Assembly: GCA_950295325.1 (NCBI GenBank)
Contig: OX485804.1
Location: 37,014,001 to 37,078,000, forward strand
DNA from: Polytrichum commune
Lineage: Eukaryota; Streptophyta; Polytrichopsida; Polytrichales; Polytrichaceae
DNA: 64,000 nt
Direction of reading: 5' to 3'
The notes beneath the pieces are model-generated. The model had not been told where the DNA came from, searched no databases, and worked only from the letters and a program-made list of their open reading frames with translations. Positions 10,266 to 22,504 of this stretch are shown piece by piece; the first letter of the stretch is position 1, and every line of letters starts with the position of its first letter. A program made the position numbers and the translations under genes.

Positions 10266-13123
10266 TTAACTCTTAATGCTGTGTAGGGAGGATTGTGAAA
10301 AACTTTCATGCATAACAGACTCCACATTGCTCATTTCTCTATTGAGGTCTGTAGGCATAGGATCATCCCCAACTTCAGACATAGCATCCATGGCTGGTTC
10401 TCCTTTTTGTGAAGAACAAGGCTCTGAATCAGTGCGGCTTTGTTTTGCAACACCTTCAAGCCGCTCATTAGCACCTCGCTTTCGAGGTGGTATGACTGCA
10501 AAGAGGGCCTTTGCCCAATCTCCTAGCTCCATGAAGCGGAGCAAAATATCAACAACCTGATTCACAGTCAATACCTGGAAACAACAGAAAATCACATCAG
10601 AAAAAAATTATTACATTGGTATAAAATTGGGAGCTTAAAGGACGAAACCACACCTCCCTTGAGCTACTAGTACCTAGGATCGAAACTGGGTTCCAAGTTT
10701 GAGAGAAATTGAAGAGATAGAACTTGATTTTGTACTGCTGAACAGACTGGCCAACATCATTTCACATCATACCTGGGAACTCAGCATCTTCATGTGCTCG
10801 CCAATTGGGAGCTTTGCAGTTGCAATGCCTTGACTCTTGGCTTTCTCTGCAGTAATCCCTTTCCAGCGATTGCGATCCACTAACCCACCCACAATGTAGA
10901 TCTTTGATATATCTAGAGTCTCTAAAACAGTATCTGAATCAGCCGTCAGATACACAAGATCCTCCTTTCTATCTTCAAAAACTTCTATATATGACTTGTC
11001 CTCTTTGTGCAAGAGCCAGTTACCAAAGCCTGATATTCTGTCAAGTTGTGAACGAATATCACCTGCACAGCCTGTTAATGAGAGGCGGCAGGGTATTTCT
11101 GCCCTTCCATTTGCAGCATATGAATACATCACCTGCCATGTTTTTTTTTTTCACTTCAGAAAAATGCACTGTACTGACAGGCGATTAATGCGAAATGCCA
11201 AGGAAGAAAAACTGATGCTTGAGACCTAAACAACGTGGACTTCCATGGCCTACACAAGCCTCTTAAGATCACAGCCATTTATAAATCCTGTTCAGCAACG
11301 AGTATTTTACAACAACAAATAGCAAACGTATTATCTAGTGGAGGGAAAAGCTACACAAGGAAGACATTGGAACGTCAAAGATATTAATACACATTTAAAA
11401 AAAGTTACTTGCAGTTTACTACATATCCATGGGTAGAAACAATTCTTCTGAGCCAAAAAATTTACTCGAAGAACAAAAGACCTAGTCGAGTGTACCTGAA
11501 GACTCCACCATGGGTTATGACATACCTCCTGACTCGTCAAGCAATACCTTTTTGCATCTTAATGTGGATAAACTTGCTTACAGTTTCAGATGAAGGCCAT
11601 ACAAAATGAAGTTGCATGTTTGAACCTTCTTACAACAAGAAAACTGAGTGTTATATATCAACCCAAAAACTATTAACTTGACAAGCACACCTCACCACGA
11701 AGGCCAATAATACTTTCATGCTCAAGGATGTAAACTGTCACTAGACAACAAGCACATGAAAATGACTGCCCAAAGAGCACTTCAAGTATGCACAAACCTG
11801 CTGAAGCAAGCTTGAAATCTCATTAGATTTCATCTTTTCACCAAACTCAAGGTCAATGACAACATTTTGTCCATTTTCCATGGCATGTGTGAGCTTCTCC
11901 TTCCGTCCTTTCCGTTCTTCCTTGCGAGCAGTCCTTGACTCCATTTTCTCCTGCTGTGCCTTCTTCAATTCCTCTTCTGAAAGACTCATGAGCTTCTCCT
12001 GCCATTCTCTTCGTTTCCGTTCTGTTTCCTGATGTCTTTTCTCTTTCTCCATAGCCTTCCTTTGCTGCTTCAATTGCTTGTACCTTTCCTGCTTTGCAAG
12101 TGTCTTCTGAGCATTTTTGGAGAGGGGTTTGGCCTCCTCTGGCAAAGGCGGCCTATGATCTTCAAAATTGGCAGAACATGCAGGGCGTTGCTCTATTTTT
12201 GGTTCAGCTGCATTGGATTCCACTTCTGTGCGTGGAACATCTCCATTGCTCTTTCTGTCTCCACATTCAGAGATTTCATGGAACTCATCTGTTCTGTTTA
12301 CAGTCTCTGCCGATGGACCTGATAGGCACACACATCCACTTTAAACACTTTACTAGGATATTACATGCTGCCCGGCCCTGAAAATCAAAGAACCCTATGT
12401 AATAGTCAGCAACAACTTGCAACTATACATGTCCATCCCCTGTATTTGACTCTCTGGCAGCTACACTGTCAAAGAAATTAAACCATTTTACTAATATAGG
12501 TAACTGGCAAAGAACATGCAAATTCCTGAATACTTTCACTCCCTATAGCCAAAATTCCAAGAGATCACCACCCTAACACCCACAAAAACCAGTATACCTG
12601 ATACCACACAATATGTGCATGTCCATGGCTAATCAAGTTTACACTTATCACTTACACAACTCTGATTCCCAAAACAGAGAGACACAATACTTTGCACTTA
12701 TAGATCCTTTCTCAAGAACTTAATGCAAGTCAACCAGATATAGGCGAGGCCATGTATCTACTGCTTCAAACAGAACAAACCTGCTTCTTCCTTGTCATCA
12801 CCAAAAAGACCCGTGCCATTAGACGCTTCTCTGCTTTCACATCCATCCCTTTGGCCCAAGCTACTGAACCTTTCAAGAGGTGCATCCTCATGTGTGGGCT
12901 CTCCGAAACCTCCAACAGCAATTTCCACTTGGCCAGCTGCAACTCCAACATCTGGCACAGCCTCTGCTACTGAGAAGTCTCGTTTTCCCATCTCTGCAGT
13001 GCTGGCCTCTTCCACATCCTGCTCACTTATCTCTGTTATGACGGCCTCCTGGGACCTCGTGCTGTTTAGGTCCACAAAGACATTACTAGGAGCATTCTGC
13101 ACATTAGGCAGCAGGTAATCCAT
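10266..13123 (-). CDS. TRM10: tRNA (guanine-9-N1)-methyltransferase, TRM10 family
   Basis: This SPOUT-superfamily enzyme would use S-adenosylmethionine to methylate N1 of guanine 9 in tRNAs. Four exons join in frame: 13123-12781, 12318-11798, 11132-10773 and 10574-10266, giving about 510 residues. Phases agree at each junction (1, 0, 0), with GT donors and AG acceptors. Residues 1 to about 170 are acidic, Ser/Glu-rich and likely disordered. About 170-250 is a Lys/Arg/Glu-rich helical segment. The catalytic domain follows (DLEFGEKM, then YSYAANGR), with the family's GGLVDRN motif carrying the conserved Asp and the knot region LPIGEHMKMLSSQVLTVNQV. The end, DWAKALFAVIPPRKRG, is also typical. 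A polar C-terminal tail of about 55 residues follows. The start is the first ATG of the open exon; a further 5' exon is not excluded. Nearest neighbours are repeats. Confidence 0.95.
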
Positions 13124-14234
13124 TAGACCTTAAGCCACAGGTATCCTAAACAGATACTACCAGTTTCTCTTCAACAAGAAAACGTGCTACCGAATAGCTA
13201 ATATTATTGAATATTGGTGTCAAAGTTCCATTTCGTACATGCACCTGGGGGCCAATCTATTACTAATGCCCAGGGAGAATTGTTTACTGTATGTCTTCTC
13301 CTGTATTTTTAAATAAGTGCCACACCTAATCATGCAGGAGCAGAAGAGCAACTGGAACTTCATATCTAGAGTGAGTGTGACTGAAACTTCTTGCCCAAAA
13401 CGAGTAATCCAGTAAGAGTTGGTTTGAAAATGACAAATATTTACAAGTTTCAAGCTCTTCACTCCATCAATTGGGGACTTCAATTCAGTCTTAAAAAATG
13501 TAAAAAAACTTGGCATAAAATTCAGCCACATTGAAGAGACATGCATCCCACATTGCAGTGCAGTTTCGTTGTTCAGAATTCAGACGCTCTTACTAAACTG
13601 ATCGTTTGGGAGGTCAATTTGGGGATACAGGATCTCATAGCAAAATTGTCTAGTCAGTGGCCCTAATACTTCTCCAACCGCCACATACTGCACCATATCC
13701 TCTCATCTTTTCAAGAACGAGTAGAGCCCAACACATACACTGGGTATAAGAATTGCACGGTAGATTTGAACATCCGGTTCACTCTAAGAGGTAAGTATGG
13801 CGGATATTAGACACACATATGCTGATTCAGCACTCAAGAATAACCTATCCTGATAGTTTCTCCACTAAAGAAAATGTCCATTCACTAATGCTCACATTGA
13901 ATACACTTACCACTTCCTTAAGACACTCTATGAGGAGACCTGCTTCGCCTGGTGTCACAACAATCAATAAGAGCGATATATGTGACGGCAAACTCTCAAC
14001 CTCAAACAAGTTATTGCAGTATCCGCAACTATCCCCCTCCTCAACTTGTAATAGGATTAAGTACCGTCGGCTGGCATTAGCCACGATCGTCCAACTACCA
14101 GGAGGATTGAACTTTGCGCTAGGGCTAAATTTGATCAATAAACCTCCCCCACAGACTCCCATGGGCAGAACATCATGGTCAACCCAACTCTCTGGGTTCG
14201 CCTTCTTACTGTTGCTCGAATACCCACCATTCCT
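13124..14234. other. TRM10 upstream region
   Basis: There is no recognised gene. This stretch probably holds the 5' untranslated region, promoter or a 5' UTR intron of TRM10 on the minus strand. Open frames seen here (for example 13819-14250 on +) have no recognisable content. Confidence 0.35.
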
Positions 14235-14785
14235 TACCCACGACCCATAATATGTATTTTGGCTCTTAGTGGGAGCAAAGAAAAAATTAAAAAATTCCTC
14301 GAACAGTGCAGGAGCGTTCCACCTTGCCAGCGATTTTCCAGCCCACATTAATCTATGCCACCTCCACATCTACCTACATCACGTAACCCACTTCCTGCCT
14401 CCATCTCATAAAAACCCTCGGAACCTCCAATTAAGACACTCCCATGCGCTGCCATGTGCAAATACCTCCCAACCTCAATCGACCGCACCAATCCTAACCC
14501 ACGACCCATGAAATGTATCTTGCTCTCATGGACGGGCAAAAAACACACCAAAAAATTTAAAATAAAATCATCTTTATCCTTTCAAACTTAGCAGAACACG
14601 ACAGATGGCAGGAGCATTCCCCCGGTAGCCTCCGAATTTCTAACCCACATCAACCTAACCCATCTCCACATGCACCTAAATCGCGTGAACCACTCGCACA
14701 AAAACCCTGGGAACTTCCAATTACAAAAAACTCCCGCGCTCTGCCACGTGCTAATGCTTCCGAACCTCAATCAAACGCACTCTCA
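14235..14785. repeat. Two-copy tandem duplication, ~262 bp, upstream of TRM10
   Basis: ACCCACGACCCAT occurs at about 14235 and again at about 14497. Both copies then contain, in order, an A-rich stretch, GCAGGAGC(A/G)TTCC, a CCCACAT(T/C)AA block, CCACATG/CTACCTA, an AAAAACCCT(C/G)GGAA block and AACCTCAATC. Overall similarity is high enough to align by eye, with small indels. The unit lies about 1.1 kb before the TRM10 start codon. Confidence 0.8.
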
Positions 14786-14799
14786 ACATCCACAATGCG

Positions 14800-15195
14800 A
14801 GCACCGATCTTCTTTGGCAGCTGAAAACGCGACCAAATGGCGCGTAACCCAGAACCCCAACATCCTCTTACACTCCCTATCCTAAGGGGAGGAAGGGAAG
14901 CACCTGTGAGGCAGCGAGTGGAAGCTCCTCCATGGCGTGCGTGTTGCTGGAGCCACGATTTTGAAGGTTGGCGCCACAACCCGGCGTTCGTATTCTGCTT
15001 CGCAACTTACTTACCAAGGCTCGGGCCCTCCTTGCAAGTTGTGGCTCAGGCTCCCTTCTTTCTTCGTCTTCAACTTCTTCTTTGTTCCTGATGCTGCTTT
15101 CGGAGTTGTTCCTTCCTTGCAAGCCCGCCCTACACTGTGCGGGTGGTCTCCCTCCCTCTCCAATTCCCTTCCTGGCTGCTTTTTGCATGCTGCAG
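14800..15195. other. GC-rich island, possible promoter or captured exon
   Basis: This stretch has far more CpG than its surroundings and stays open in several frames on both strands. A good donor-like CTGCAG|GTAGGTTCC occurs near 15190-15203. It could be a TRM10 promoter island, the first exon of a lost plus-strand gene, or a captured fragment. No protein family was recognised in any frame. Confidence 0.3.
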
Positions 15196-15227
15196 GTAGG
15201 TTCCTACACACCACCTCTAGGCTCAGT

Positions 15228-15933
15228 ACACGCTCACCTCCGTAATGTCACTCCCTCTCTTATATCCCGAAACCCTAGGGAACGGATGTGCACAGTTCAA
15301 ATCTCCCTCCTTGTTGTCACACATCCCTCTCGTATATCATGGTTCTGACATTAAAACAATCCACCAAAGAATCCAAACCACAAACTCGCATGCATCACGG
15401 TGTCATCATTGTCATTTATTGCAATGTTAACTTTGTGCTATTCCATAATGTCACATGTTACGCTAGTTCTTTATTATCATGCATTTGTGTTAACATTGTA
15501 GACCTCCTTAACATCACGTGCTCTTTGGTTGCCACGTGCGTGATATTAGGGAGCTTAGAGTGTGCGTAGGGCACACAAGTTGACTCCCTAATATCCCTAA
15601 TCTCCCTAATGTCGTGCATGTGGCAACCAAAGTGCATGTGATATTGAGGAGGTCTACAATGTTAACATGGATGCATGATAATAGAGGATTAGTGTAGCAT
15701 GTGGCATTATGGAATAGCACAAAGTCATCATTGCAATGATGACAACGTGATGCACGTGAGCATGTGGTTTGAATTCTTTAATGGATTATTTTAATGTCAA
15801 AACCTATGACATATGAGAGGGAAATGTGATAACAAGGAGGGAGATTTAAATTGAGCACATCCGTTCCCTAGGGTTTCAGGATATAAGAGAGGGGGTGACA
15901 TTACAAAGAATGGCATTGCGGAGGTTAGGGTGT
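15228..15933. repeat. Long inverted repeat (hairpin), ~310-330 bp arms
   Basis: The left arm (about 15228-15552) and right arm (about 15583-15933) are reverse complements over nearly their whole length. For example TAATGTCACTCCCTCTCTTA near 15243 pairs with the segment ending near 15905, and ACCCTAGGGAACGGATGTG near 15273 pairs with the one near 15866. The spacer is only about 30 bases and contains a small TGTGCG/GGGCACA hairpin. The right arm has an extra ~15-base segment near its outer end. It could be a foldback or MITE-type element, or a source of long hairpin RNA. Confidence 0.88.
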
Positions 15934-16480
15934 ATTTTGTTTCTGATAACTTCAACAAATTTGCATAGTACATGTGTGATAATGGAGTGATTTTTCACCA
16001 ATCTAGAAATTAATATCACATCATTTAACAAAAAAAACAACAATTTTATTTCCAAGTTTTGAAATTATTGTAAGTTTCCAGAGGCAAGATTCTCTCCCAA
16101 CCCATATTTAGAAAGAGGGGCCAGGGGAGAGAAGAAGCGTTGACCTTATTGGGTATAGGTCGACTTATTTCTAATAACTTGAAGACGAAAACTTGAGTAC
16201 AATTAGTGCCCTTTCCAAGGAACCCAAATCCGTGACCTTTTAGCTTATTTTTTCCATCATGCCAAATGTGACGGCAACATGTGTGATTCTTTGTGACTTT
16301 TTCCATCATGCTAGAAAATGACGACTACATGTGTGGAACTTCACAGCTTATAGTCATTTAGGAGACTATGTATTAAGAATAGGGAGGGTATTGAAAATAG
16401 GTCTATCTACTCTAAATGGTTCCGAAACACGGATTCCGAGTACCATGGTGTAAAGGTGGACGCCGGACGGTTCCTAAATG
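15934..16480. other. Intergenic DNA, nothing recognised
   Basis: Moderately AT-rich. 'ttttccatcatgc' occurs twice, near 16250 and 16298, each followed by 'aatgtgacg/aatgacg...acatgtgtg', indicating a short local duplication. No coding evidence. Confidence 0.4.
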
Positions 16481-16489
16481 ATTTATGTT

Positions 16490-17250
16490 TTCCAATTAAG
16501 GTAGTCACATCGCCATGTGGGCCTTATGTATACGGTAACCCTTCTTAATTGGACACATATACCTAGTTGAGTGGCACGTTTTGTGGTTAAGAATGGACAC
16601 CAAAAGGCATATGTTACAATGATATTGGACTAGGTGAGTGTGTAAAACATATTTTCTCTAGACACCATTTTAGGTTCTATAGTGAACGTGGGAGGATATG
16701 TGTACATTGCAATCACCTAAAAAAGAAAAAGAATCTACACTTTTTCATCATCTATGATTTTTTCATCTCAACTCCATTTTTTAAAATCTTGAAACGAACC
16801 TTTGTATTTCGCAATTGTTAATCAAAAGTGAGAAATCCATGATTTGATCCAATGGCCAAAAATTTCTTGTAGTGTTGGAAGTGCCCACAATAGATACATT
16901 TCAGTCCACTTTCCCTAGGGTGTTCAACATGTGATTGATAAGAGATGGTTAACAAAGTTCAAATATGTAGTCATTTTCCTCAAGAATATCTTCATCAATA
17001 TCAATGTGAAAAATCTCTTTCTTCTTGAACAAGCACAACCCCCCCCCCCCCAATGTAGGTGAACCTACAATAGTCAACAAATTTTGAGCATATAGTCCAA
17101 TCTCTTTCAAACCCAAGTCTTTTTAGCGTCCCTTCTTAGATCCACACTTGACCACATACCAATCAAATAAGAGTATTTGATTAAGATGAGCAACCGAATC
17201 AAGCATGCTTACCTAAAGCTCACTTGAGACAATTTATGGGATATTATTTG
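16490..17250. repeat. Dispersed repeat R copy 1
   Basis: This stretch shares an ordered set of blocks with 51590-52030 and 54560-55390. They are a 'cttaattggacac' start, 'aatggacaccaaaaggcatatgtta', 'gttggaagtgcccacaa' near 16873, 'gagcatatagtccaatctctttcaaac' near 17085, and 'ccacataccaat(c/t)aaat' near 17153. It is non-coding and its ends are not defined. A poly-C run lies at about 17040-17052. Confidence 0.6.
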
Positions 17251-18383
17251 CTCCCCATGGTGACTTGTTGATGCGGTTACCAATGATATGTATCTCTATA
17301 TACTTGTGATTTAACCCTTAAATCCATGAGAGACCCAAAATGACCAATTTTTTATGGTTTTTGTTTCGAATGAGACCTTTGGTTTTTTCGATGGAGATGA
17401 AATTTCTATCAAAATCAATGAATTTCATTTTGCATCCAAGCCCTAAATTTCATTGGATTTGGACTAAACTTCGTGATACACTAGGAAATGTGTCAGTTAG
17501 GAAAACAACACTCGTATGTACTTGGAAAGCTATGAAAAAGTACAAGGATTTAGATTATTTTATGTTTCACATATCTACTATTGGGATCGATAATTGAAGT
17601 TTTTGAAGTTATTAAAAATTTGTTATGGACAACGGAGTGCTACACATTACAAGGGCTCTCAAAAAAATCATTTGGTGCAAATATAAAATTTCAAACCTCA
17701 AAGGTTCACAATTTAGTTCGAAATCTTATGCAAAAAATTTCATCCCAATTGGGTCTCATCCCGTCATCGATTTGATGATGTCACTAGGGTTAAAGTTTTG
17801 TTTCCAATCATCTACCCCACCCAAAATACCTTCACATGTGGACTAGTTTCTCACTTACATTGTCACGTGAACGGTTGATACTATTTTGGATAGTTCATAC
17901 AAAGGCCGATATCATATCCGTATGGTTGGATGCTCAAAAACACCTACAGATTGAGTCCTAAATTATCTCTCTTAATAACAATGATTTGAGACCAATTTTG
18001 AGGAGAATGATACTTAGGGCTTTAGAAGTTAAGTATTGCATGCATATGCCACTTTCTATCATTTTATTTGTTGCATATAGTTTTGGCATGCATGTACTTC
18101 TAGGGCCATTCACACTTGTTATTATGGATAAGGAAAGTCCTAAAGAACTTATGTGTTAGCTACATGTCACCAACCACCATAACCATGTTCACACTTAAAA
18201 GATTTTAGGGAAAGTTTATGATAACATACACGTGATAATACAAGTATCCTCTCCGATGCAAACACCTTCATTGTAGATGGCTCTCAAGCTTAAAAAGATT
18301 CTTGCAATTGAACGAAAATGGCCACAATGAATGAATGGCCTTATGTTTCATAGTGATAACTTCCTTGTAAAAGAATGGGTATC
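17251..18383. other. Intergenic DNA, nothing recognised
   Basis: Short open frames occur (for example 17340-17597 +) but carry no recognisable motif and no splice support. The composition resembles the flanking repeats. Confidence 0.35.
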
Positions 18384-19900
18384 GTAGCACCATAGCTGGT
18401 TCGTGCACCTCAAAACGAATATTTATTTATTTATTGAAAAATAAGGTTTGTCAACGAAAAATATAATTTATGCAATTTCGTCAATCCTATGATTTTAAAA
18501 AGATTAATTCGTTTTTTCGTTAAGGTCCAACAGTTGTGCAAGTAGGTTGTTGTTTTTTTCATTCATTTGTGGCAGCTTCTTGGCCTTAGACCTAAGTATC
18601 CACCTTAACTTTACTTAGTGCGGCTCTTGTTCGTCTTTGCACAATGTATGTGTTAGGTCTTTTGTATGTATTTGCACTTTGATATGTTTGAGAAGAGTGG
18701 CACCAAAACAACGACGGGTTGATTTTTCTTTTATCCCTATTAGCAAGGAAGAGAGGGAGATGGATATAGAGAGAGAGTTTGCCGCTTTGAGTGCTAGATT
18801 GCAGGAGGAGCAATCAACCCTTCACCCTTGCAACAACTTCCAAAATATTCCTATCTACACAACTTGGGTTATTCCAGATAAGAAATTACCAATGATCATC
18901 AGACACACTTGAATGTTTTCATCGATTGCACAACAATTAATGGAGACAGAAACCCCTACCAAGGTCATGTCTACACATGTCCGGTGGTTCCAGTCAAATT
19001 AATCACCAATGATCACTCACACAACAAATTTTTCCATCGATTGCATATCAATTTTCAGGGTGCAAATTACTCCAACCTTGGCATCCACAATTGAAGCATT
19101 ATTCAAACCCTTCACCCTTGCAACATGTTCCAAGATATTCCTGTCTACACATATTGGGTTATTAATCCAGATGAAAATTTATCAATGATCCGGAACACAC
19201 ACACTACTTTTTCTTCCCATAGATTGCACAGCAACCAGGAGGCAAACTCCTACCTTGACATCCACAATCGAAGCACCGAACTCTTCACCTTTTGCAACAG
19301 GTTTCAAGAATAGGTTCACACATGTTCAGTAATTACAAACTAATCAAATTTCGAGAATGTCAGTGCATAATACAACTAGCAACTTAGTATAGATCTTTCA
19401 AGTACAAAGCAGATTCAAGCCATCCCACGCTCTCAACACAAAATCCGGCAACGTGTATCTTAACCCCTTAACGAATGAGAACAACATGATTTGCAAATAT
19501 AAAGGCACAAAAACGATGGTTAGGTATAGGTTGGTAGAGCTGCTCCCCGTGTATAGCCTTTGGGTCTCCTCGCCCTCATGAGCCCCTCCTCTACACTTAC
19601 TAAGCAAGATGAAGGCAAGGCATTTTATGGGTAGCGTTGGGAAGTGCTCGGCGTTTTTGTCCCGTGATTTGAGCAACCTCGTGAAGCTCGTGAGCAAGAC
19701 GCTGAGCCATTAACATGTAATCATGCAACCTCTTATAACACGTTGACGTGGTTGGAGCTTAGAAGAGTCCAAATTTTCCATTATTCGTTTTTTTTTCTAA
19801 TGTAAATTTTCACTTATTCGTTTGATTGGACTCATAATTTCTGATTTTTTTTGGTTTTTTATTTGGGAATTATTTTTGCACGAACCAGCTATGGTGCTAC
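18384..19900. mobile_element. Non-autonomous TIR DNA element carrying a possible gene fragment
   Basis: Perfect 24-bp terminal inverted repeats bound a 1,517-bp unit. The left end, 18384-18407, begins GTAGCACCATAGCTGG, and 19877-19900 is its exact reverse complement. AT-rich subterminal DNA follows each end. Inside is a short coding-like stretch on + (EEREMDIEREFAALSARLQ, about 18755-18811). After it come two to three diverged ~290-bp copies around 'ccttcacccttgcaaca' (18818, 19109, partial 19280). A GC-richer block lies at 19570-19705. No transposase is present. The target-site duplication could not be fixed. The layout recalls Pack-type elements that carry host gene pieces, which is an inference. 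Confidence 0.75.
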
Positions 19901-20990
19901 GGTAATAGGTATTTGGTGTTTGGGGACCTTGGATTGCATATGATCTAGGGTTGGCTTCGAAACCGGTACATCATTACATACAATATATTAACGACCCTTA
20001 GACCCGAATTAGTGGATGTAGTCAATGTTGGGAACATTGTTTGTGTCCCCTTGATGACTAGTCGAGAAGAAGTCTATGGGCGATGAAAGCACCTTCTGGC
20101 TTCTGGTGAGGCCACGTTGCCTATGCATTCTCGACCGTCGGATTTGACCGATGTAAGGTCTCCACCGTTCCTGCCACCACTCAAGTGACCAATACCTACC
20201 TACCTAGATTTTGTGCATGTCAATTTCTATCATTGGATTGTTGCATAATAGTTTTGGCAAGTACATGTTTTGTTTCCAAGTTCCAAGTTCCATATAAGAT
20301 AATTGGTGTCCAAGACCATTTGATGCTTATAATGTGGGACAATGTTGTAATGTGAGCAACTATATTAGCCAACTCCGAAGACTACCTATGAGGCAAATGG
20401 CTATGGGCAATATATGGATTTGCTAATATTCTTGCACTAATTGTGTGTTTCATATCGTATGAGAAGTGGGTGTGAAGAGAAAAGTGTTCGAATAACATAC
20501 ATCTACCAAGGGGCGAGCTCTTCATTGGAAACCTAAATGACGTGCATGAGTCACTATAAAAATAAATTCCCTATGCACGAGAAATTTATAAAGAAAAACA
20601 ATTGTAATATACATACTAACACCATAAGAAATCGTATCCAAATGAACCATGGCATGTGCTGGCGGTTGCCTTTTAGTTCATTGTTTTTTTGACTAGTACT
20701 CCCAATTCCACTGTCGTTTAGAATACAAAGAGGATTACACCGGATTAAATCCATTTATGTAATAAATATTATATATTTTTACACCAATGGTATCCATGGA
20801 TAGGTTTTGTTGTCACTTCAGTAGCCATTAGATAGACACTAAGTAGCCATTGGGTAGCTATTTCTATGTTGTGAGCAACATTTTGGTGGCAAGGTGGCCA
20901 CTACATTGTATTTTTGGAGCGCAATCGTTGTGGGACGGTAGGATATGCTAGGGAGGGTAGCAATTACCATAAAGCGGAACGCATATGGAA
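19901..20990. other. Intergenic DNA, nothing recognised
   Basis: AT-rich with no coding evidence. A small run of 'ggtagcca/agtagccatt' repeats lies near 20815-20890. Confidence 0.35.
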
Positions 20991-21149
20991 CTCTAAACCC
21001 TAAAACTTAAATGGCATTGTCATCATCCACCTCCTCCCCTCTATTGTTGTTATTCTCCCTTCCTCCCCTCTTCCCCTTGCTAAACATGGTGTTGATGCTC
21101 TTGGTTGTGTTGGTCAATGTGTTGATGCTCTTGGTCATAGTGTTTTTTT

Positions 21150-21545
21150 CATTTTATTATGTTTGTTTGGTTCTTTGGATTTTATTTTGGAGGTCAAATG
21201 TATGTGGATGTCAAACATTTGATGCATAATTTGAAGCCCAAGTGCTATGTTTTGTGGGTTTTGGTTTTTTGAAGGTCTAAGAGCTCAAATGTATGATAAT
21301 GTCAAAAGTTTGATGCATACTTTGAAGTCCAAGTGCTATGTTTTTGTGGATTTTGATTATTTGAGGGTGTAAGAGGTCAAATGTGTGGTGTTGAATGTTA
21401 ATTTGATGCATATTTTGAAGTCCAAGTGCTATGCTTTTGTAGGTTTGGTTTCTTGGAGGTGTAGGAGGTCAAGTATGTGCTGATGTTGAATGTTTGATGC
21501 ATATTTTGAAGTATAAGTGTTATGTTTTTGTAAACTTTTTGAAGG
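21150..21545. repeat. Tandem repeat, four units of ~93 bp
   Basis: TTTGATGCATA(A/T/C)TTTGAAG recurs near 21218, 21310, 21405 and 21495. Each time it is followed by 'cc(a)agtgctatgttttt', a 'ttggttttttgaagg' block and 'aagaggtcaaatgt'. The 72-codon open frame that runs into it from 21011 starts in a Leu-rich stretch and has no recognised identity. Confidence 0.8.
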
Positions 21546-21739
21546 CTAACATAGGTAGATAATTCAAAGGACATTAATGCAAATGAGCAACACAAACCCA
21601 ATCTTGCATGTTGAAGGTTGTAACATGAAAATGGTCTATTTGAAATTGCATTTCTTTTTCATTTTACAATCTTCATATAAAATAATTATCAACTATCATC
21701 ATATGTCATTCAATAACAACCAAGAATATCAATTCAACC

Positions 21740-21912
21740 ACCTAGTCACCCAACAACACCCTACACCATGATTCCCACCAATACCCAACTGATAACAACC
21801 AAACATCAACCTGGCAACACCCACAATCCACCAAGCAACACCCAAGACCCACCCAACACCAACCTGGTTGCACCCACAATCCACCCAACATCCACCAAAC
21901 AACACCTGCACA
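21740..21912. repeat. CA-rich minisatellite
   Basis: Degenerate units of CAACACCCACAATCCACC type are repeated over about 170 bases. Confidence 0.75.
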
Positions 21913-22122
21913 TAAGCTCCGTAAACTTTAATCACCACCCATGATTGGGTGAAGAGGTGCACTTCGAACTCGATAAATTTACTCTTCATCGGTGTTCTTG
22001 GCATTTGGTTTGCATTCATTCACAATGAAAACACTCACCTTCACATCATTGAAACATTGAACACCACCGTAACACTGACCTTTCGACTTGGCCATCAAGA
22101 CTGCACCCAATATTGCACAAAA

Positions 22123-22504
22123 CTACATCAAATATGATATTTAGTGTCACCGATTTTAATTGTCTTGCATAATACTAATTGTAAACCGTGGTATAGTGTC
22201 ACCAACACTAAATGTCAACCCATCATTATTTGTCATTCTTTGTAAATTTTTGGGAGGGACTATAGATTTACAGTGTTGCAATTACTGTCACTTACCAAGT
22301 GACTATTCATTCATATTTCAATCATCCATGACAATATTTCATCACAAGTTGCTGACAAGAGAAGGTAGGGTTTTGGCCAATGGATGCACTCATCCATCAC
22401 CCATGACAAAATTTGTTCACTTATTCATAATTAAGAAGTGTCATCTGTTATGCTACTGTAGTGGCATACAATACCACATGATACTAAATATCATATTTAG
22501 TGTA
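22123..22504. mobile_element. MITE family C, copy 1 (~380 bp)
   Basis: It begins with a segment close to CACTAAATNTGATATTTAGTG and ends with ATCATATTTAGTGTAG, so the ends are inverted copies that are also partly self-complementary. The interior matches 44721-45084 along its length, including 'accaacactaaatgt', 'cagtgttgcaatt', 'tccatgacaatatttcat', 'agagaaggtaggg' and 'ggccaatggatg'. No coding sequence. Confidence 0.8.

Noticed and set aside
14968-15348. 126-codon Leu/Ser-rich plus-strand frame
   Set aside because: It sits in a GC-rich island with several open frames on both strands and runs into the long hairpin. No family was recognised.
21011-21229. 72-codon Leu-rich, membrane-like frame
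   Set aside because: It ends in the ~93-bp tandem repeat. Hydrophobicity comes from T-rich low-complexity DNA.
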